DNA from: Macrobrachium rosenbergii
Taxonomy: Eukaryota > Arthropoda > Malacostraca > Decapoda > Palaemonidae
Assembly: GCF_040412425.1 (NCBI RefSeq)
Contig: NC_089762.1
Span: 18,459,212-18,523,211 of the forward strand
Length of the DNA: 64,000 nucleotides
Reading direction: 5' to 3'
Position 1 is the stretch's first letter. Each line of letters opens with the position of its first letter. Under the pieces are notes generated by a model. The model was not told where the DNA came from and made no database searches. It saw only the letters and a program-made list of their open reading frames with translations. This document shows, in pieces, positions 15,558 through 28,105 of the stretch. Both the position numbers and the translations under genes were made by a program.

Positions 15558-15562
<5 letters not shown>
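15447..15562. repeat. Stem-loop inverted repeat, ~50 bp arms, 13-bp loop
   Basis: The left arm (15447-15497) and right arm (15511-15562) pair almost throughout: TATCTAATGGAGTATTTATT on the left with AATAAATACTCCATTAGATA on the right, then GATG/CATC, TTCAAACT/AGTTTGAA and TACTAAAG/CTTTAGTA, with a few bulges. (TA)n lies on both sides. It could be a foldback element or a transcribed hairpin; the sequence alone does not decide. Confidence 0.85.
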
Positions 15563-15616
<54 letters not shown>

Positions 15617-15650
15617 GTGTGTGTGCGTGTGTGTGTATCGCATGTGTGTA
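15560..15650. repeat. (TA)n then TG-rich microsatellite
   Basis: TA run to about 15614, then CTGTGTGTGTGCGTGTGTGTG. It begins at the foot of the hairpin. Confidence 0.95.
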
Positions 15651-16552
15651 TACACTGAAGTCTTCATGCATAATTTAAGTAAATACTATGTAATTCTTGT
15701 CGCCTCAGTAAAACCGCTGGAAATTCTATGGGAAGAGTATCAGAAGACCTGCGTAAGAGATTTTGAAATGGTTCGGAACTTTTCAGGCTGCCCGTAGGAT
15801 GTCCTAAAAGTTCAGATGTTTGTGAAAGGCTAGAGAGATAATACGGTAAAGCTGATGTATCACGGATTAGTGTCCAAACGATATGGCTGTGTTTACTGAG
15901 ATTTTAAGACTGCGTTATTTTTAGGTAAAGAAACAAAATACTGAGCGTATAGTGGATGATACCCAGTACTTTTTCGTTTACACGAGTACAGATAAAAATA
16001 CGGTAAGGTAATCTCAAAAGGCAATGTCCTTCCGAAATATTGAAATAAATAAACGGTTTTAACGTCGTAGCAGTCGCTATACCAAGGACTCTTTTTGTTA
16101 TGAAAGTTATGAGAACGTCCTTTATGAAGACGCCAAGATAAGAAATCACGTCCCTTTAATGAGGAGTCTCTCCGGATAACATGTTTCGGGTCAGTTAATG
16201 GCCGGCAGAAACAGGCTGCGCAATTAAATGAAGATGTTATGCAGCGATCCGCTCACTCCCTTTGTGCGTTGATGTAACACCTTGAGAGAGCTTGACTTTT
16301 TTCATATTGCCTCCTCACGATTTACGACATAAAAATCACGTGAGATGAAAAAATATAATGTTGTGAAGACTGTAAGACGGATAGGAGGGGAGAAAGAGCG
16401 ATTTCTCTCGTCAGTCATGTGTCTGAATCGATGGGAAATTCTTACTCGCAAATTGAAAGACAAGCGTAAATTCATCCTCCACCGCATCCTCATATAATCA
16501 TTAGCATTATTTTTGTTGTTGTTGTCGTGTTTAAAAAAATTGTAAGCGTTAA

Positions 16553-16704
<152 letters not shown>

Positions 16705-16774
16705 GTACTCTGACATGCATAAATGTGAACATATGTGTGATTGGGTATAAGCATGGGCAAGAAAGGTTGGGTAT

Positions 16775-17045
16775 ACGGCCAGCAACCTTTCCTCTAAATA
16801 CTGACATTAGTCAGAGTGGATGCCATAGCTGAGTGATGCAGTGCTTGGTTCACATTTGCTAGAACGTGGATCGCTCCTTGGCTACCGCCTGCCAGTCCAC
16901 CTAGCTGTAAATTGGCACCATCCTTTTGCTGGGGTCAAGACAAAACCGTAAGGCTAGTAATCTGATCCGTAAGAAGAGTTTCTGAGAAACTGGAAGGCTA
17001 TACTCTTCTGGGGCCACCGTCATGCACAGGGGAGAGGGTATTGGG
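16775..17045 (+). mobile_element. tRNA-derived SINE-like element
   Basis: The sequence ATAGCTGAGTGATGCAGTGC resembles a tRNA box A, followed about 40 bp later by a degenerate box B (ACGTGGATCGCTCC). The body has the phrase CAGTCCACCTAGCTGTAAAT, a tail wording I recall from arthropod SINEs and their LINE partners. It sits in a GC-richer patch unlike its AT-rich surroundings. No target duplication identified and only one copy in the window. Confidence 0.5.
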
Positions 17046-18899
17046 AAAAAATATTTATAAACTCCAGTTTTAGCATAACGGAATACTTAATCCCAGTTCA
17101 TTTGTTGAAGAAATTAATCAACATAAAACAACTGAGTAAATGATTGCCTTACGTTATACACAGATGAACAAATGTTCAAGAAGAAAAAGATGAAATCGGA
17201 AAAACATTAATTTAAGGAAAACTCATAGGAACTCTGCTTTTTCACAAAGCAAAACTTGTAGAAAATCAAGTAGCTTGTGTGAATGGCAGTAAAACATGAG
17301 AGCTTTCTCATCCGCTGTCTGTTTTCAAAATGAAAGCTGTAAATGGATGTTTAAATCATACCATATGCTTATTACTGTAAGGTCAAATAATTTCTAATAA
17401 CAATTGTTCTGTCGGTAACAGTATTATTAATAAAACCAACAAACAAATAGTAGCAATTACAAAAGAAACAGTACAAGTAACGATGCGATAATACACACGT
17501 AAGAATTTCATCAATTCCCATTAAATCTCCGCCATTATTTCTCACGACTCTCAGACCATTTTAGGAACTCTCCTTGGAGAGAAGAAACTCTCAGAATAAA
17601 GCATATTTTTTTTTTCTTTTTTACTTTTACGAAGATTTACTCGTATGCCATTTATCTGATGGTAGATGGTTGTAATTCTCATGTAGGAATTGGTTTCTTA
17701 ATCTGAAACTCTTCAAAGATCTGGAGAATGTTTGTAAAAAAGTTGTAAAGCCGACTTTGATGTATGCATGAATATCTCAGAACAGCTCGCCATAGCTCTG
17801 ATGTCGATGTAGTAAAGAGTCAAAGAGTAAAGACAGTAGAACATGAAATTGATAATGAAACAGAAACAAGTTATTTGTATTCTGTATAACGGTTGAACAA
17901 GCAAAGGAGTCAGAAGAGTCTAGACAGAGGAAGGCAAAAAACAAAATGAGAGTAAAAGAATAATTTATTAAAATCGCCCAGAGACATTATGAAAGTAGTC
18001 TCAGTTTTTTTTTTTTATAAATCTCTGTGATGTGTTATAATGAAAATGCTCATCATACACCGAAAGCAAATAAAGGGACAAAATCCTGTCTGATTAATTC
18101 TCTGAACCTGAGAGATATCTATGATATTTGGTTTTTATGAAAGGATTGATGTTCCAAACGTTATTTCTTTATTAAAAAGCATCAAATAGTCCGTGTTGTT
18201 TCGTCTCGTGACTTCTTATAACATCTTCTCAAAATGAGGTGTGGCACCCCGGCAACGTTCACAGTGATTAGTTGGTTGGTCGGTTGTTTCATCACTCCAA
18301 ATGTACATCTAGACGCCCAATAAATACTCCTACGTATTATTAGCGTTAACACAAGATAAATGAAAAATATAACTTTGGACTCCATTGCCATCGGTATTAT
18401 ATTGACACGTTCAGTGTCATATTCAATGAAAACAATGGCATTAAACAATGGATTTTCACAAAACCTGTTATCAACTGTCAGGAAAATTTAATGTCATTTA
18501 AAACGACATGATTTCGAAAATTCTCGTGAGACGACTTTTTTCAGGGTCTGGCATGAAAATGAAAATGTAAACACTTTGGTGACACAACTGGAGCTGCTTC
18601 CAAAAATCAAAGTTGCGCTCGAGTGATTGTTCCTGAATCTTTATTTTTACCGCCCAAAATCTTCTGCAGGTTACCTCAGGCTGAACCATTCAGGTCATTG
18701 CTCTTGAAAATTTTTCAAAATAGTGAAGCTTGTGTGTAAGGGACAACATGGCTTCCAACTAAGGTTGTAGTCAAAATATCGATTTTAATTTTACAAAGCT
18801 ATGTTCGATGTCTGCATGTCTTTGGACAGTTACAAAATCTAGACAGAATTTTTTTCCGGCAGCGTTCATGTTACAAATGAGGAAATGTTGAAAAAGTTC
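17046..18899. other. Non-coding DNA, nothing recognised
   Basis: AT-rich sequence with scattered short open frames on both strands and no motif. T-runs at about 17608 and 18006 are simple tracts. Confidence 0.5.
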
Positions 18900-19379
18900 G
18901 CTAGTTAAGGCTAGGCTCATCCAATCCGGATTACCCTGCCGGATAACCACGGGCATAAAACGGTAAATAAACTTGGCCAACCTTTTTGCGCCAAGATTTG
19001 TTGTTTAGACCTTGGTTTCAACCGTCTCGAGCCCAGCAGTTTCGAGCCTTTTCAAAACTTCGGTGGGACAACCACTTTTTGACGATCCTGGATCAACCGT
19101 GGAAGACTCTTAGTGGACGTTACCAGTTATCCGTAATATCAAGGTCATCTTTAGACCTTGCCTAATACCACCGTTGGTCTTCCCAAAGCCTACCGTACGC
19201 ATCTGTCGTGCACCTGTAATAAATCGTTAGACTCCGTATGAAATCGCAGTGCATCCCGGGACACATCTAGTCAATCTTTCTTTCTGTATTTCCCATTACC
19301 TTCTGTTACTTCTTTTTAATGAACGCCATATTCTTTGGAAGCTTGTGGGCTTGTTCCATATAAATTGGGTTCATCTTTC

Positions 19380-19463
<84 letters not shown>
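19380..19463. repeat. (AAT)n microsatellite
   Basis: About 28 uninterrupted AAT units. The poly-Asn and poly-Ile/Tyr frames across it are artefacts. Confidence 0.98.
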
Positions 19464-19464
<1 letters not shown>

Positions 19465-20404
19465 CAAGGGTAAACCACGTCTTGACCGTGTCGATACCAT
19501 GTGGCATCCGTATTAAACCTAAATTATACTCTGACTATCATTATTCAAAAATCACGCAGAATAAATTATGTATTTTTATAAACTACCAAGTACAGGAGTG
19601 GCTTTTTCAGTGAATACTTGGAAAAATTATATTGTCATACCAGTTTATAAAATGAAATCTAATACTTTCCAGAGATAGATTAAAAATGATTATCAACATC
19701 TAGGTGAAAAACAAACATACACTTACGAAGTTCCAAGCTAAGGATGTAATAAAGCATGTAAATGGAAGCCAGTGACTTTGAACGGAGATAAAAGCTAAAT
19801 TTATGATCACAGATAAAAAAAAAGTGTAAAGGATGTGAATAATGTAGAAAAGAACACTACTGACGATTTTAATCCATAACGTAGACACTATGAATATGTA
19901 AAAGTAGTTTTAAACTGGAACTTTTTTAGTGCAATGATGACAAAACTTGTAATTAGTGTACCAGAGCTAGGAAACAAGCCAAATAAGCTTTTAATAGGGC
20001 ACTTGATATTTACCTTGACAGATACTTTATTTTATAAATATTTTTTTCTTGTTTGTTGTGTTCTTTCCTTCAGACACTCATAACGTTTATTCTTCTGTCT
20101 GAAAGAGGGAAAATGTTATAGATGTGATGCACAGAGGAGCTATTCTATTCTGTTAAGAAATAATGGAGGATAATCACGGATGTTCCAGATGTCCACGGTT
20201 GTACAACAGATATCTGCGGTCGTCAAGGTCCACTATGGCTCTCCCATGTATTATCCATTGATAAAAATCTTGTTTATTCCACGGAAGTTTTTAACTTGCT
20301 CTAAACTGGTTGGGCTAGAGACGGTTCGGTCAAGATGGCCAAGGTTTCATAGTGGTCTCCACGGTTATCCTTCCGTGGCTCTGCGGCTGGGTAATCTTGG
20401 ATAA

Positions 20405-20632
20405 GTTAAGTGTATCTTAGTTTTACCGTACCACTGAGCTGATTAACAGCTCTCCTAGGGCTGGCCCGAAGGATTAGACTTATTTTACGTGGCTAAGAAC
20501 CAACTGGTTACCTAGCAACGGGACCTACAGCTTATTGTGGAATCCGAACCACATTATAGCGAGAAATGAATTTCTATCACCAGCAATAAATTCCTCTAAC
20601 TCTTCATCAGCCGGCCGGAGACTCGAACTCGG
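20405..20632 (-). mobile_element. tRNA-derived SINE family A, head-truncated copy
   Basis: Shares with the copies at 24397, 26571 and 50243 the words CCACTGAGCTGATTAACAGC, CTCTCCTAGGGCTGGCCC and CTAGCAACGGGACCTACAGC. The element reads on the minus strand; its tail (CTTAACTTA) is at the left. The box-B region (RC GAGTTCGAGTCTCC) is kept at about 20611-20632 but the box-A half is missing. Sequence after it does not match the family, and no target duplication is visible. Confidence 0.85.
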
Positions 20633-20960
20633 ATGGTGAGATTATAATATATTTCGACTATGGATGGAGCCAAGGCAAGTGTCGCTGAATACACCCATTG
20701 CTAGCCATCCATATAATAACCATAGTTATCCCTCCAACACTTCAAGGCAACTTGCTTGAATGAACCGCCTAAAACCGTCTTGATCCCAATGCATCTTCAG
20801 TGTCCCCGCATATCCCTGTGGCAACCTTGGCTGTCAGTATTACTATCGAAGGTCATCCGTATTACATCCATAGTAATTCCGTTCGGGTGTCAAAAATCCT
20901 GGATTAACCGGCTTAAAATCCACACGAATCCGTGCCATTCCCTAAATATCAGTAGGCACT

Positions 20961-23092
<2,132 letters not shown>

Positions 23093-23109
23093 TGAATATA
23101 TATCTACAT

Positions 23110-23325
23110 ACATACATAACTTTTACCAGATATTTAAGTACTTCCGATAGCCACGATGGCCTGTAAATTATTACAGTAAATGTATATGAAGGCGACACAT
23201 ATATACACAGTATATCTGAGCTGGAGTAATGTATATTTTTCTTGTTAAGTGCTTCTTTGTAGTTGGGCTTCTTCATTTGATCATCATGTCGGATTGAAGG
23301 CTTTGTACTGACAAGTTTATCTATG
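23110..23325 (-). mobile_element. Possible diverged relic of SINE family B tail
   Basis: ACTTTTACCAGATA…GATAGCCACGATGGCCT at 23119-23162 resembles ACTTTTTACCAGAT…AATAGCCACAATGCCCT of the family-B copy at 25.8 kb. GAAGGCTTTGTACTGACAAG at about 23297 resembles a body word of the 26.2 kb copy. The order and orientation are not cleanly preserved, so this is tentative. Confidence 0.25.
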
Positions 23326-23530
23326 AATGTGTGCTAGATATTGCAGGAACGTGATGTGTAGATACAAAGAGTCACAGGGAAAAATGGAATAACATGTATG
23401 AATCCGAAACGTTCCTATTCTGTTTGGATTTCTTCAAGACCGATATGTAGCGCTCAAATTTTCCTCTGTATAAGTTGGAATGACACTGTGAACGACTACT
23501 CAGACGCTTGACAAGTTTTACATATATACG

Positions 23531-23607
<77 letters not shown>

Positions 23608-23646
23608 CATACATATATATACACACATACATACATACATATATAC

Positions 23647-23682
<36 letters not shown>

Positions 23683-23712
23683 GTAGATAGAGAGATAGAT
23701 ATAGATGTATAG
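23531..23712. repeat. (TA)n, (CATA)n and (GATA)n compound microsatellite
   Basis: TA run at 23531-23600, CATA/CACA units, then about 10 GATA units at 23647-23690 grading into TAGAGAGATAGATATAGATG. Confidence 0.96.
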
Positions 23713-24396
23713 TGTGATGTAGTATTCTCCAACAGCGCTGTTATTTCTACGGTTTGGTGTTAATATTATACAACTTTTTGTTAATGTTTTTGTCATTTAC
23801 TGACTCAATTTTGCACTTGTTTTCTCGTTCCTCTGCCAAGATCCCTTTGCCTTCCCTTAGTCGGAAGAGAGAGGGAGAGAGATTTTCGTATAATGTTTCT
23901 TCATTCTCATTGCAGTGAAGACGAGTGTGCTTTGCCACATGATAGTAAGCAAACAGGAAACGAAACGTGATTAATAAATTCACACTTATCCTCGTTGACC
24001 CTGTTATCAAGATAAAGTTGACCAGTAATCGGTAATTTATGCGTTTTTTAAATAATAATTTCCCAATTCAAAGTAAACCGTCCCGCCCTGTCATGCCTAA
24101 CCTTCCTTTAAGATGCCATACGCACGTTTTTTGAAATTTAAGCGAGGATAGGTTATTAATACTCTTCTCCCAATGCATTTCCTACCATATCGAAAGAAAC
24201 GTTCGAAAAATGAAAATAGGAAATAGTATCAAAAAATTAATCTTCAGAAATATCAAGTGGATACATAATATTAAACTGTCAAATCATAGCATTTTGATTT
24301 AACAGCCTCGTGAGTCACAAACATGATAAGTCTTATAGTGCGAGGTACCACTAATAACATTCAAACTTCGCGTGACGAGACTGGGAACAGAAGAAA

Positions 24397-24670
24397 AGTT
24401 AAGTATACCTTAGTTTAACCAGACCACTGAGCTGATTAACAGCTCTCCTAGGGCTGGCCCGAAGGATTAGACTTATTTTACGTGGCTGAGAACCAATTGG
24501 TTACCTAGCAACGGGACCTACAGCTTGTTGTGGAATCAAAACCACATTATACCGAGAAATGAATTTCTGTCACCAGAAATAAATTCCTCTAATTCTTCAC
24601 TGACCGGCCGGAGACTCGAACGCGGGCCCAGCGGAGTGCTAGCCGAGAACTATACCGACCCGTCCAACGA
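24397..24670 (-). mobile_element. tRNA-derived SINE family A, full-length copy with target duplication
   Basis: The element reads on the minus strand, head at the right. Reverse-complemented, it starts with a tRNA-like head holding TATAGTTCTCGGCTAGCAC (box A) and GCGTTCGAGTCTCC (box B), then a conserved body and an AAGGTATACTTAAC tail. The 14 bp target duplication GGGAACAGAAGAAA is present at 24383-24396 and 24671-24684. Such elements are transcribed by RNA polymerase III and moved by a partner LINE; they encode no protein. Confidence 0.9.
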
Positions 24671-25033
24671 GGGAACAGAAGAAAGTTTCAGTGTGTATAG
24701 TCTGTCGTATACCTAACACCTACAGTATGTGTGCATTCAGCACATTTAACACATTTTTTATAACTAAAAACGCCTTTGCTCCCTTATCCAAGTGCTCAGG
24801 TTGGTTAACCTGAAGTACTAATTTTATGCCATTTTGAAGGTTTGTTAACGATTTGAATTCTGAAAAAGGGATCCAAAACCTTAAACAAAATATTCGGAGT
24901 GGCATATGACCTCTATACAATTTATTACATTTTTTGGAGGGCTGCTCAAACGAGCAATTAAATCATATTTTCTTAGGTAATCACTTTCTTTCGGTGAGTA
25001 CACCTATGTAACAAGGAAAATGGTTCATAATTG

Positions 25034-25064
25034 CGATCGCATATAATTTTCGTATATGCGATCG
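25034..25064. repeat. Perfect 12-bp-stem hairpin
   Basis: CGATCGCATATA (25034-25045) pairs perfectly with TATATGCGATCG (25053-25064) around a 7-base loop. Purpose unknown. Confidence 0.8.
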
Positions 25065-25690
25065 TTGTTGAAAGTCAGTGGTAAAGTTTTTATTGATTAA
25101 CCATTTTTTATTCAATTCAACATTTAAGGCTAAGGGTTAGTTTTACTTTTGGCTCACTTTAATTCTGGGGCATCACATTTTAGGGCATTGCCTCATGTAA
25201 CAGGGTCACCAACGCAGTGCAGTTTTGGATAAATATTTTAAATTGGATATATATAACACTAACTCTTGTTCTATGAGAGAATATTTTGTTGACATGCTTA
25301 ATTTCAAGAAAATTTCTATGAATCAGTGACTTTTATCCCAGTCTGCAAATATTTCCTTCGTTGATCTACTGGATCAGATAACTTTCGATAAAATTAAGAT
25401 TTGCTTTGTCTTTTAACCGACCTGAAAATTCTTGCCATCATCCTTATTTATAAATATACAATCAACATGTCTCAAATGATTTTTCTCTATTTCTTTTAAC
25501 TTTCCCCCCTCGTTCCAGCTGACAAGCTGAAAGAAAGATTGTTGGTGACTTAATGCTAGATTTGAGAAAGATATCTCTTAAGGGAGTAAGTAAATGTGTT
25601 TATTTTGTGAATCTGAAATGCGTTGGATTGACTAGCAGATACCTGATCTTAGCTTATGTAAACTACCCTTTATGTACAATAGGTCATTCA

Positions 25691-25773
25691 TGTATCTATC
25701 TATCTATCTATCTATATCTATCTATCTATATCTATATATATATATATATATAGATAGATAGATAGATAGATAT
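25691..25773. repeat. (CTAT)n-(TA)n-(GATA)n symmetric microsatellite
   Basis: CTAT units on the left, a TA core, and TAGA/GATA units on the right make the whole array nearly self-complementary. Confidence 0.95.
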
Positions 25774-25777
25774 ACAC

Positions 25778-26040
25778 AGATTCTACTGGTCACTTTTTAC
25801 CAGATGCATATGTAATTGTAATAGCCACAATGCCCTCTTAACTTCTCGAATTCTTTGCGCTTTTTTGGGTACTCTTGTCACTAAAACGCCTTAAGATCCA
25901 AGTGCAAGAAATATGAAGAAATTATGATGTCTGGTAGCGGGAAACGAACTCGGGTCCCCTAATCAGACTGAGGTACCATTGTTAATAGGGCAATGTGGCT
26001 GTTACAATTACATATGTATCTGGTAAAAAGTGACCAGTAG
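25778..26040 (-). mobile_element. SINE family B copy inside an inverted repeat
   Basis: Read on the minus strand, it carries the box-B sequence GAGTTCGTTTCC (25939-25950) and the body words ATCATAATTTCTTCATATTT and CGAATTCTTTG-like tail also found at 26.2 kb. The tail sequence (25778-25836) is repeated in inverse orientation at 25987-26040, replacing the tRNA head. The element is thus closed between 54-59 bp inverted arms. Confidence 0.75.
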
Positions 26041-26181
26041 ATTCTACATATATATTTCAGCCTAAAAAGCAATAAAAATCGATTGTCCACTTGGCTATGA
26101 TGGTGAGGACGGGTCTATTCCAGCTCTAATATATGTCTGAAAACGACAGGTATCTGTGTACGAGAGGCAATAGACTTTTAT

Positions 26182-26375
26182 CCTTCTCGTGGTCAGGTCG
26201 ACAATGGTACCTCGTTCTGACTAGGGGACCCGGGTTCGTTTCCCGCTACCGGACATCATAATTTCTTCATATTTCTTGCGCTTGTATCTTAAGGCTTTGT
26301 AGTGACAAGCGTATCCAAAAAAGTGCGAAGAATTCGAGAATTTGACAGGGCATTGTGGCTATTACAATTACACAC
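26182..26375 (+). mobile_element. tRNA-derived SINE family B
   Basis: Box A TGGTCAGGTCGA lies at 26190-26201 and box B GGTTCGTTTCC at 26233-26243. The 43 bp spacing is that of a tRNA internal promoter. The body ATCATAATTTCTTCATATTT and the tail GGGCATTGTGGCTATTACAA match the minus-strand copy at 25.8 kb. The tail passes into a (CA)n/(TA)n microsatellite. No target duplication found. Confidence 0.8.
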
Positions 26376-26440
26376 ACACACACACATATATATTATATAT
26401 ATATATATATACATTTATGTAGATAGATACATAGATAGAT
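26370..26440. repeat. (CA)n/(TA)n/(GATA)n microsatellite
   Basis: Follows the SINE family B tail directly, as if seeded by it. Confidence 0.9.
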
Positions 26441-26570
26441 AGGTATGTGTTTGTACGTGCGCGCTCATGGTAATCATCCAGATTCCTATTAGGTACCACG
26501 ATGTCGTTGCATTTGGCTATAAAACTACGGAACGATGTGTCTGGGAGTGCTGAGTATGCCTTGCTTTTAT

Positions 26571-26854
26571 TTTAAGTTAAGTATATCTTAGTTTAACCAG
26601 ACCACTGAGCTGGTTAACAGCTCTCCTAGGGCTGGCCCGAAGGATTAGATTTATTTTGCGTGGCTTAGAACAAACTGGTAACCTAGCAACGGGACCTAGA
26701 GCTTATTGTGGAATCCGAACCACATTATGACGAGAAATGAATTTCTATCACCAGAAATAAATTCCTCTAATTCTTCATTGGCCGGTCGGAGAGTCGAACG
26801 CTGGGCCAACAGCGTGCTAGCCGAGAGCGCTACCCACCCCTCAAATGAAGAACT
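26571..26854 (-). mobile_element. tRNA-derived SINE family A, full-length copy with target duplication
   Basis: Same organisation as the 24397 copy: head at the right (RC contains TAGCGCTCTCGGCTAGCAC as box A and GCGTTCGACTCTCC as box B), tail CTTAACTTAAA at the left. The 10 bp duplication TTGCTTTTAT flanks it at 26561-26570 and 26855-26864. Several substitutions relative to the other copies show independent ageing. Confidence 0.9.
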
Positions 26855-26864
26855 TTGCTTTTAT

Positions 26865-27840
26865 ATTGAAGAGGGCCTTTGGTGCTACCGGAAGTTGCCT
26901 TACCACCGCCACATTTTCTAAGACAACTTTCTCAGGAGTTAAATATGTATGAATGTGTTAGTTTGTTTATTGATGTATAAATCTTTTTCCATTTGCTATC
27001 TCATTCTGTATTTTTAGTTGTTTTCTTTTGGCGCGATTCATCTTTTTCCTTGAAGGAGCATTAGTTTTTGTTAAAGCTTGCTAGACTGGTAAAGATCTTT
27101 TTATACTTTTTTTAGGTGCCGAGTATACAGAACGTTTGAAAATATAGAGATAGATTTCTTCCTCAAGATTTTTTAATGTGTCGAGAAGTGAATACCCAAT
27201 ATATTGTTTTGTTCCACAGAATTAATTTATGAACCAAACTGTGCTAGTTGTAAAATTCACGTGATATAATAAAATGAATGTTTTTGCCAATGATCTCTGA
27301 GACACATTGTAATATCAGTAATCGTAATGCGCATAAAAACATGTAATTATTCCAGCTGTTATACTGTCATTAGTAGAAAAGGCTGGCAAAGTCCATCGTT
27401 ATTATATTATTATCAAGCGCACATCTTGCACTCACTCGAGAGTCTGTCGTTTTAATATTGTGTACAAATGTTTGACTGCAGAATTATTTTTCTCTTATTT
27501 CACGTACTCTGCTCCACAATAATTGAGGGACACTTATTTATAAGAAGGCCCAGCAAACCATTTTTTATTTCTTTGCCTGCTTTCCACAGTATACTCGGTT
27601 TGGGTAAATATAAAGATTGGTGTTTAATTCCTGTCTAATCGGGTTCTTGTCTAACGTCTTTTTGAGACTATATCACATACTTCTCATAAAACATCCTAAG
27701 TATTGTTTTGATGTTAAACGGAAGATTGTATTTACTATTGCCCAGCCCAATCGTTTCATTCATTACTAGCATGTTATTGAAGTGAAGATGAAAAAGAATA
27801 ATTGAAAATTTTACTTAATCAAAAGTGCTTAAGTGATCTA
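26865..27840. other. Non-coding DNA, nothing recognised
   Basis: AT-rich sequence with no gene, RNA gene or repeat I can identify. Confidence 0.5.
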
Positions 27841-27847
27841 ATATATG

Positions 27848-27879
27848 AATTTCATTATAATATATATATAATATATTTC

Positions 27880-27952
<73 letters not shown>

Positions 27953-28105
27953 GGGCATTTATGGCTTAATTATTTGAGACTATAAAGAAACCATGTGTGA
28001 TTTAGTGACAAAATTGTCACATACACATATATATATATATATTGTGTGTGTGTGTGTGTGTTTGAGAGAGAGATTATGTCTTTATGTATGTATGTATGTA
28101 TGTGA
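27848..28105. repeat. (TA)n, (TG)n and (TATG)n microsatellites
   Basis: TA run at 27882-27949 preceded by a direct repeat of TTTCATTATA, then small TA/TG runs at 28026-28060 and TATG units at 28085-28101. Confidence 0.93.

Larger units (their letters stand above)
18900..20960. repeat. Decayed repeat region with degenerate inverted segments
   Basis: The segment around 19015-19055 (ACCGTCTCGAGCCCAGCAG) is recognisably similar to the reverse complement of about 20295-20335 (CCGTCTCTAGCCCAACCAGT). The region is unusually rich in CCGTGG, ATCCGT and GGATAACC-like words. This suggests old, diverged copies of one element in opposite orientations, with the 20405 SINE inserted later. No coding content recognised. 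Confidence 0.35.

Noticed and set aside
19249..19507. Poly-Asn, poly-Ile and poly-Tyr proteins near 19.4 kb
   Set aside because: Translations of the (AAT)n array.
26182..26260. A functional tRNA gene from the box A/box B match (also 10.5, 52.7 and 62.4 kb)
   Set aside because: The flanking sequence does not fold into a full cloverleaf with paired acceptor stem, and the 26.2 kb sequence recurs with a non-tRNA body and tail as in SINEs.
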